A stretch of DNA of 64,000 bases from Trichopria drosophilae (lineage: Eukaryota; Arthropoda; Insecta; Hymenoptera; Diapriidae), in the NCBI GenBank assembly GCA_030407085.1, contig CM059583.1, positions 81,678,001 through 81,742,000 of the forward strand. Reading direction: 5' to 3'. How positions within the stretch are numbered: position 1 is the first letter of the stretch; every line of letters starts with the position of its first letter. Positions 58,043 through 64,000 of this stretch are shown piece by piece. The position numbers and the translations under genes were made by a program. The notes under the pieces were generated by a model that had not been told where the DNA came from, did no database searches, and saw nothing but the letters and a program-made list of their open reading frames with translations.

Positions 58043-58660
58043 TTGCATACCAACCAAGAATTTTATGGACGAAGAGATCGTGGAGGAAGAGTGTCGGAAA
58101 TTTCAGAATGGAAACTTCATAAAATTGCACATGCACAGGTTATTGTTGAGAATGATGAAGAATCAAGACTCATTCCAAATACGCATGAAGTTTTAGTGCC
58201 CAAAGTTTTGGAGAAAATTATGGCTGGAGATGTGCCACCTCGCCACCCGTATCATGTAGCTAAAGGCGAACCGACCATCGAGGGCCCCCTTCTCAAAACC
58301 TGCGATAGCGGCGAAGTACAAAATGCTTCACCCCCTGAACTTCCTAGAAATCTACGAAAACGTTCATCGCGTGATGGTAAAAGTAAAGAGCCTAGTGAAA
58401 AGGGCGAGAAGAAATTAAAGAATAACAAGTTCGCAAACATTTTACCGGCAAAATCCGCGAATCATATCCAAAACGAAAGAAGTAAGAGAACCAGCATCAA
58501 TCGTAAATGCGTCCTTCCAATTCGTACTCCTCATTATTCTACAAAAGTTAATAAGGTGCCACGAAATTCGCAAAAAGCGGAAAATCTGAATCAAAGGAAT
58601 CAAATAGTGACATTTGTTCATGCATTTTTGAGGCCTCCGGCCGAGCCACCACCAGGTTAG
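58043..58660 (+). CDS. Unassigned ORF upstream of LTR
   Basis: This 205-residue frame is open without breaks; the given start codon is TTG, so the true start may lie upstream or by splicing. It contains PNTHEVLVPKVLEKIMAGD, VPPRHPYHVAKGEPTIEG, a proline-poor basic/serine-rich middle (LRKRSSRDGKSKEPSEKGEK) and ends RPPAEPPPG. There are no membrane segments or known catalytic motifs. Codon use and GC content are higher than in the flanks, so it is likely a real coding remnant, perhaps the 3' ORF of the LTR element. Confidence 0.4.
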   Translation: MHTNQEFYGRRDRGGRVSEISEWKLHKIAHAQVIVENDEESRLIPNTHEVLVPKVLEKIMAGDVPPRHPYHVAKGEPTIEGPLLKTCDSGEVQNASPPELPRNLRKRSSRDGKSKEPSEKGEKKLKNNKFANILPAKSANHIQNERSKRTSINRKCVLPIRTPHYSTKVNKVPRNSQKAENLNQRNQIVTFVHAFLRPPAEPPPG

Positions 58661-59217
58661 CGGGCTGAGGAGAGGAAAAGGAAATAATAGCCTCTTCTCT
58701 TTGTACGATTCTTCGCACCGTACCGCGTCGTCTATAGTGCGGCGCTGCGTCCCACCTACACCATATACGCTCTCTGTTTAAGCACACGGTGCTTTCAAGG
58801 AAAGTATCAGGCGAAGCGAAGAAAAAGCTAGAGAAGTGCACATTACGGATGATCAAATGTAACTGAGGCTCCGAGGCTCCGAAGCTCTAGACCAGACCAA
58901 CTCAGGCCAACTCCACAGAATCAAGTCTCCGTATAAAGACAGATAACAGTGCAAAGTCTATTGGTGAATTGGTGGAAGTGTCGAGTGTTGTGTTTATAAA
59001 TACAAAGAAAACAAAGGACAATGAAGTAGAGACCATAAGTTACATATAGTGTACTCATTTTATAGTTTCAATTATTGTAACCATATTGCAATCACTTTAT
59101 GACAAATTTGCAATCTTTGTAAAATTGTTTGCACATCTGCGAGAACGCCGATTTTTTTTCTTTTGGCGTTATATGTAATACCCCTCTCATATTCATCGGC
59201 GAGGACGCCGATTTTTC

Positions 59218-59229
59218 GTGGTGGGGAGG
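59218..59229 (+). other. Polypurine-tract-like run before the LTR
   Basis: GTGGTGGGGAGG immediately precedes the TGTTATG start of the LTR, as a plus-strand primer site would at the 3' end of an LTR retroelement. It has two T residues, so it is imperfect. Confidence 0.45.
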
Positions 59230-59453
59230 TGTTATGTACCGGTGGTACGTAGCGTCCGTCTCACCCATATTATATCATTTATTCTAATAAATTAATCTAT
59301 TATCATTTATCCAACCTGAGAATATGCTCGAGGTGCATCCTCACACGGAGAAGGTGAGACTGCATCCGAGAAGTCAGTTGGTGAACGGCGTACACACAAT
59401 AAACGTCGCGGATAATAATTTTACATCCTACCCCACCGCTCGCAAACGTAACA
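59230..59453 (+). repeat. Solo LTR of a retrotransposon
   Basis: A 224-bp unit starts TGTTATGTACC and ends AAACGTAACA, so it has the TGTTA..TAACA ends typical of LTRs. It contains AATAAATTAATC near 59285. A primer-binding site follows at +4. No second LTR was found in the window. Confidence 0.65.
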
Positions 59454-59456
59454 AAT

Positions 59457-59471
59457 TGGTGTCAGAAGTGG
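59457..59471 (+). other. Primer-binding site, tRNA-Leu type
   Basis: TGGTGTCAGAAGTGG begins four bases after the LTR. It is complementary to the 3' end expected of a tRNA-Leu including CCA. This marks the start of an internal region, of which only about 100 bp seem present. Confidence 0.7.
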
Positions 59472-59551
59472 CGACCCGCGTAGCACGACAGACAAAAAAA
59501 CACGTTTCGGCTTATTTTCGATATAGAAGCCGAAAAAAAATTAAATCAAAT

Positions 59552-60237
59552 CTATTGTTCGAATGAAAATTTGACGTGGAATCCCCCATATACATTTTTC
59601 TTCCCCTTTTCTGCTCGAAGTTCCCAAGTTTGACTGTCTCTAGTACCTTTAATAGGTGGTACACTCTTCAATATTTTAAGCACATTTTGACCAAAGGATT
59701 TGAGATCTTCTGATGAAATAGAAAAATTTAAATACTGTCGTATGTTTTTGTACTTTAGCAACAAAAGTTTTAGCATTAGTAATGCATGCTTTTCGGGGCA
59801 TTTTGAAATTATGTGACGATGCAAATGTTTGATAATATCACCGATGCTATCACATATACCTTTGCCATGACCTGTAGCTATAAAAAGCCATTTTCCGTGA
59901 AATATTGAAAAATTGAAAACGATTTTGAAATGGGCTGGTTACAGTTCCGTTAGATGTGAAAATTATGGAATTGAGCACATGAAAATTTGATAATTCTGCT
60001 TTTGATATCTGTTGCTAGTACAGCGTGTGCCGAGTCGTGACTAGTGTCGTCACATATGACAACAGAACTGTTAACTTGTTTGCAGTAATAACAAACAGCG
60101 GTAAATATGGAAATTTGTTTAGTTTTCCAATACGCACTTTGAATTTCTTTCTTATTTATTTTTGACCAATGTTCCTTGAAATGAAAACGTATAAGCAACT
60201 GATTTGAACTCCGTCTCACTTTTTCTTTCAGTTTCAT
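59552..60237 (-). pseudogene. Transposon-associated protein remnant, unassigned
   Basis: Reading from 60237, RFHFKEHWSKINKKEIQSAY and a following hydrophobic ISIFTAVCYYC, VVICDDTSHDSAHAV come first. After stops and shifts comes TGHGKGICDSIGDIIKH, then HIISKCPEKHALLMLKLLLL. Proteins with the same order (an SFH..Q-E-IQ-S-hW-T-Q region, an SD-HD motif and a HGKG-DGIGG motif) are common unannotated, transposon-linked proteins in insects. At least three lesions. A MITE (60270-61005) has inserted directly upstream; 61020-61372 may be the separated N-terminal part. Confidence 0.5.
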
Positions 60238-60269
60238 GATCTCTTCTGATTATATATCTTTAACACATA

Positions 60270-61005
60270 CAGGGTCATCGAAAAGTATCGGACCCCCCTA
60301 ATATCTTCAGTTAGAATGCACTTAGGAGAAAATGTCCAATAGCAAAGTTGTATGGTTTCAAGCGGGGAGTAAGATGATGACCTTGACTCTGACCTTGACC
60401 ATGTCCTTCAAGGTCAATCTTATTTTTTTAAATAGAACCCCCTACATTTTATTGCATATTCTTATAGCTTATCTCGAGAGCTTTCCAAAACACTATAATA
60501 AAATATTTTTTTATCAAGTACTTTTTGAGTTATAAAGGTTTGAAGTTAACAATTTGTTAAGTGGTGTGCGAGTCCGACCAGTTAAGGCAAGAGTGGTGTG
60601 CGAGTCCGACCAGTTAAGGCAAGAGTGGTGTGCGAATCCGACCAGTTAACGTATTAAGGTTATGATTACTGAAAACTAAATAATATTTTACAAGATATTC
60701 TAGATTTTGTGTCAAAGAATTGTTAACTTCAAACCTTTATAACTCAAAAAGTAATTTTATTATAGTGTTTTGGAAAGCTCTCGAGATAAGCTATAAGAAT
60801 ATGCAATAAAATGTAGGGGGTTCTATTTAAAAAAATAAGATTGACCTTGAAATGACCTTGAAGGACATGGTCAAGGTCAAGGTCAAAGTCAAGGTCATCA
60901 TCTTACTCCCCGCTTGAAACCATACAACTTTGCTATTGGACATTTTCTCCTAAGTGCATTCTAACTGAAGATATTAGGGGGGTCCGATACTTTTCGATGA
61001 CCCTG
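60270..61005. mobile_element. Long-TIR MITE, TA target
   Basis: Arms of about 290 and 355 bp are inverted copies (CAGGGTCATCGAAAAGTATC at both ends), TA flanks both. The arms contain ACCTTGACCATGTCC-type runs. The centre holds the 32-bp tandem repeat. A solo arm lies at 20026-20393. Confidence 0.92.
60561..60650 (+). repeat. 32-bp tandem repeat, about three copies
   Basis: GTGGTGTGCGAGTCCGACCA starts units at 60561, 60593 and 60625; the third is slightly changed and incomplete. It lies at the centre of the long-TIR MITE. Confidence 0.95.
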
Positions 61006-61540
61006 TATGTGCAAATTTGCTTTAATCCCTCACTTTATTAATTCATCCAGAAAAGTTGAAACTGAGCCAGTTCTTTTTTCAAATTCAGCATTGTTCCGAA
61101 TAATAAAATTAACATCTTCTATTAAAATAAAATAATGAACGGCTTAGGCGCACCCATTGCATTAGATGTTAAAATGCTTCTACAGCCAAGTCATTTTCAA
61201 TATACAAGGACGAAATATTAATACCATCTGCCCGGGATACCACGTACATTTTGTAAAAAGACAATTGTCGCTCTTTACACGAAATACACGATATTAAAGA
61301 GAATATTTGATTACTGACATTTACCACATCGGTAATGCGTTCTTTGCTTATTTCTTTAAAGTAAGAATGCAAAATTCAAAATATGAACAATAAAAGCATA
61401 AGCATATTTTTTTGGTGCAGTAATTGTTACCCATTTTGGTCGCAAAAAGTAAAATTTAGTTACACCGATTTTTTATTCAGGGTGTTGTTCTTTAAACAGA
61501 TAAAAAATATGCTTCGTTGGGAAAGTGAAAGTATGACAGC

Positions 61541-61612
61541 GGCGGTGGCGCAGTGGGTAGAGCGCCAGACTGCTAATATTGACGTCGCGAGTTCGAATCT
61601 CGAGCGTTACGA
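61541..61612 (+). tRNA. tRNA-like sequence (pseudo-tRNA or SINE head)
   Basis: GGTGGCGCAGTGGGTAGAGC resembles an A box and D arm, and GAGTTCGAATCTC is a B box; the spacing suits a tRNA. The anticodon stem is poor (CAGACTGCTAATATTGACG) and the acceptor stem does not pair well, so it is probably a tRNA-derived SINE head rather than a working tRNA. Confidence 0.5.
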
Positions 61613-61668
61613 ATTCTTTTTTTCTATTTTGTTGTGTGTATATATATATATGTATATATATAAGAATT

Positions 61669-61735
61669 CGTAACGCTCGAGATTCGAACTCGCGACGTCA
61701 ATATTAGCAGTCTGGCGCTCTACCCACTGCCCGCT
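61669..61735 (-). tRNA. Second tRNA-like sequence, inverse, with 6-base loss
   Basis: This is the mirror copy of 61541-61612. The A-box region lacks six bases (TGGCGC-type text is shortened), so this copy is less likely to be transcribed. Confidence 0.45.
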
Positions 61736-62144
61736 GTCATACTTTCACTTTCCCAACGAAGCATATTAGGCAAGCGCAATTTTTTCAAACTCATTTTTCT
61801 CGAAACCTGCTGCATATTGCGCTTTAGTACTTTACCACAAGATACGTGACCTAATAATCTTTCATCATGAGTAAGTTTCGAATTTTTCTGAATTCCGTTG
61901 GTCTGACTCTCCCCTTGTAAGTTAAACGAAAATGGTGAGAAAGTTAAAAAAAGTAAGCGATTTGTCACGCGCAATACAACGGAAATTTTTTATCTGTTTA
62001 AAGAACAACACCCTGAATAAAAAATCGGTGTAACTAAATTTTACTTTTTGCGACCAAAATGGGTAACAATTACTGCACCAAAAAAATATGCTTATGCTTT
62101 TATTGTTCATATTTTGAATTTTGCATTCTTACTTTAATTTTATA

Positions 62145-62490
62145 AAGAATCTCCAGAACTGTGCATATCTGATAGAGAAAGGCTGAGAAATTAATAGTCG
62201 CGAGGATTGTACAAAAATACACGCGATTCTCCTCCACCAATTGTCTTCTTCTGTTTTCGAACTAATGTTACAATACATGGCTCGCATCGAAATTGACAGA
62301 CGATCGAGAAGTATTTATGAATACCAATCAAGTTTGTTTCCCCTTTGAAATTTTAAAAAATCCGCGTTCTTGTAAAACATCATCTTTTATCAGATGTGCA
62401 CGTTGTTTAAAAAATTGTTGTTTTCCTTGTTTTTATGATAATTATCACTCTGGTAACTACGAAATGCCACTTATGAGCAGATGTTAATTT
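62145..62490 (+). pseudogene. Transposase C-terminal fragment, plus-strand copy
   Basis: The text reads LSSSVFELMLQYMARIEIDRR and, after a frameshift near 62345, KTSSFIRCARCLKNCCFPCF, a cysteine-rich end. The first part matches the minus-strand copy at 62996-63160 almost exactly. It is the C-terminal part of a DDE transposase of the kind with a PPKCT..QPCDVYFYRQ motif. Confidence 0.65.
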
Positions 62491-62589
62491 TCATTTATGT
62501 CATTAATACATATTTTTCATACATGTGTTATATTTGTAAGTTAATTAATCCAAAATTATCTAATCTGCAAATCTTATATAACATTTTTA

Positions 62590-62775
62590 TTTGCATACTT
62601 TAAAAAAATAAATAAATATACATTTTTCAATATGTGAGTAAGTAATATATTCATATTGATTCATGATATTATTTTAAATAGAATCGCTTAAAATAATTTA
62701 AAAAAAAGTTTTATTAAAAGTAATTGAAGTTGTTAAAAATTATTAATTTTACAACTATTGACAAAAAAAAAAAAC

Positions 62776-62807
<32 letters not shown>

Positions 62808-62961
62808 AATAAATATACATTTTTCAATATGCGAGTAAGTAATATATTCATATTGATTCATGATATTATTTTAAATAGAATCGCTTAAAATAATTTAAAA
62901 AAAAGTTTTATTAAAAGTAATTGAAGTTGTTAAAAAGTAGTAATTTTACAACTATTGACAA

Positions 62962-62966
<5 letters not shown>
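62590..62966 (+). repeat. AT-rich direct repeat with (TA)n
   Basis: A ~175-bp block (AAATAAATAAATATACATTT .. CAACTATTGACAAAAAA) occurs at about 62608 and 62802, each ending in a TA run (62779-62802 and 62967-62992). Confidence 0.9.
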
Positions 62967-62992
<26 letters not shown>

Positions 62993-62995
62993 TTC

Positions 62996-63600
62996 TCGAT
63001 CGTCTGTCAATTTCGATGCGAGCCATGTATTGTAACATTGGTTCGAAAACAGAAGAAGACAATTGGTGGAGGAGAATCGCATGTGTTTTTGTACAATCCT
63101 CGCGACTATTAATTTCTCTGCCTTTCTCTATCAGATATGCACAGTTCTGGAGTTTCTTTATAAAATTTTTCACTTGCCGATAAAAATATACATCGCAAGG
63201 CTGAACGACAGTACACTTCGGTGGTATTACTTTTAGCGTGCAGGTAGTGAAACCGTCATCATTTTGAAACATCTCATCATATAATGATGTATCAATTTGT
63301 CCTCCCTAGAAATCAATAAGAAGTAAAAATCACTCCTGCTTAACATACGGTTTCAGAACATCCTCCAAAAACCCTTTATATAATACCCTGGAAAGCTTTT
63401 CTGATTTGGATGAAGTGACAACGACGTTTTTATATATTTCACAATACTCCTGTACTGTCTTTTTACCCTAGGTCCAAAGTTTCCAGTGGCACTTTCTTGG
63501 AGGCAAATAAAAACTTTCGGTAGCAGCTTTCCCGACATCGTGATAGCATACTGTGCAGTGTAGGAGTGCGTGACTTTATTCATGTCCTTACGTTTAACAA
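62996..63600 (-). pseudogene. DDE transposase remnant (pogo/Tigger-like style)
   Basis: From about 63583 the minus strand reads THSYTAQYAITMSGKLLPKV and FICLQE, then FGPRV, then, after a frame change, SSKSEKLSRVLYKGFLEDV. A decayed LLLIDFxGGQ (normally LLIDSWGGQ, catalytic D) and IPPKCTVVQPCDVYFYRQ follow, then the ILLHQLSSSVFEPMLQYMAR end at 63000. Several stops occur. The family is a DDE transposase common in insects; the superfamily call is tentative. The last 165 bp exist also as an inverse copy at 62150-62312. Confidence 0.7.
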
Positions 63601-64000
63601 AAAAAGATTTTGCTCCTTTTTCCGCCAGACTTCTGCTATATACAGATTGATACTGACAACCTCAAAAAATATGTATAAAAACCCACAGAATTAATTTTTT
63701 AATATAAATAAAAAATTAAATATCACATGTTATTAATATTATTATTTTATTACGGTACGAATGTATCTATCAAATGTGCTCAGGTCTGGAGTTTATGAAA
63801 GTAAGTTTGATGACGTCACAAGAAATCACTCGAAAACAATACTTTACTCGGCATTTATTGATATTTATAATGATATTTTCAGAAGTAAATCAAATTAACG
63901 TTATTCAATACGAAATGCAATTATTCTTTGTTTTTAAACAGGGAAATTATCAATATCACCAAAAATATTATTATAATATAACCGCAAAAAATGCAATTGA
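63601..64000. other. AT-rich end of window
   Basis: No gene or repeat recognised. Confidence 0.4.

Larger units (their letters stand above)
61365..62140. repeat. Palindrome with two head-to-head tRNA-like sequences
   Basis: The left arm, 61365-61640, is mirrored at 61660-62140 (GAATGCAAAATTCAAAATAT at the outer ends). A TA-rich centre is at 61637-61662. The right arm has 219 bp (about 61767-61985) that the left arm lacks. The outer arms are AT-rich. Confidence 0.88.

Noticed and set aside
59324..59566. 80-residue frame over the LTR and primer site
   Set aside because: It overlaps LTR, primer site and leader; it is a chance frame.
61541..61735. Functional tRNA genes
   Set aside because: Acceptor and anticodon stems pair poorly, and the copies lie in a palindromic repeat; a SINE-type origin is more likely.

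Overview
The window is eukaryotic, AT-rich, repeat-dense genomic DNA, most likely from an insect. The evidence is short introns of about 60-70 bp with GT..AG ends, many different transposon superfamilies, long (CT/GA), (GT) and (TA) microsatellites, tRNA-derived SINE heads, and no operons or bacterial-style gene packing. The order of insect is inference. Almost everything recognisable is mobile-element DNA. Only two stretches look like fragments of ordinary host genes: a three-exon BRCT-like fragment near 25.3-25.9 kb and a weak BEN-like exon near 34 kb.

Layout. 1-3.1 kb: a piggyBac element with an intact transposase, inverted subterminal repeats and six copies of a 38-bp tandem repeat just 3' of the gene. 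3.4-5.0 kb: a hairpin MITE and an AT-rich inverted repeat. 5.2-6.6 kb: LINE ORF1 debris. 6.6-15.2 kb: a large interrupted inverted repeat. A LINE (10.36-14.15 kb) sits in a GA microsatellite of its right arm. That LINE keeps ORF1 and the endonuclease but has lost its reverse transcriptase in frame. 15.2-19.4 kb: a decayed RNase H-bearing LINE (LOA-like). 20.0-23.2 kb: MITEs and a 142-bp satellite. 23.8-24.2 kb: a GC-rich island. 28.5-30.7 kb: a hAT remnant. 30.85-32.0 kb: a LINE remnant. 34.5-36.4 kb: a Mutator-like/Kolobok-like element. 36.7-38.2 kb: a SINE followed by three abutting palindromes. 38.2-44.3 kb: a second hAT-like element carrying nested palindromic MITEs. 45-49 kb: retroelement fragments. 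49.05-56.6 kb: two related Tc1/mariner-type elements with very long terminal repeats, the second abutting a foldback element with a GT-rich minisatellite core. 57.4-59.6 kb: two unassigned ORFs and an LTR with a polypurine tract on one side and a primer-binding site on the other. 59.6-63.6 kb: decayed transposase genes, a long-TIR MITE and a palindrome holding two head-to-head tRNA-like sequences.

How the pieces relate. The window records repeated nesting: MITEs inside transposase genes, a LINE inside a microsatellite, and two elements sharing one TA target site. The most unexpected signal is a ~88-bp segment lying just 3' of two unrelated transposase genes (piggyBac at 346-433 and Tc1/mariner at 54825-54911) in the same sense orientation; in the piggyBac copy part of it has become the 38-bp tandem array. 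Others worth checking are the LINE whose ORF1 and ORF2 are separated only by one in-frame UGA, the array of palindromes, and a dispersed motif around GGCGGATCCAATATGG.
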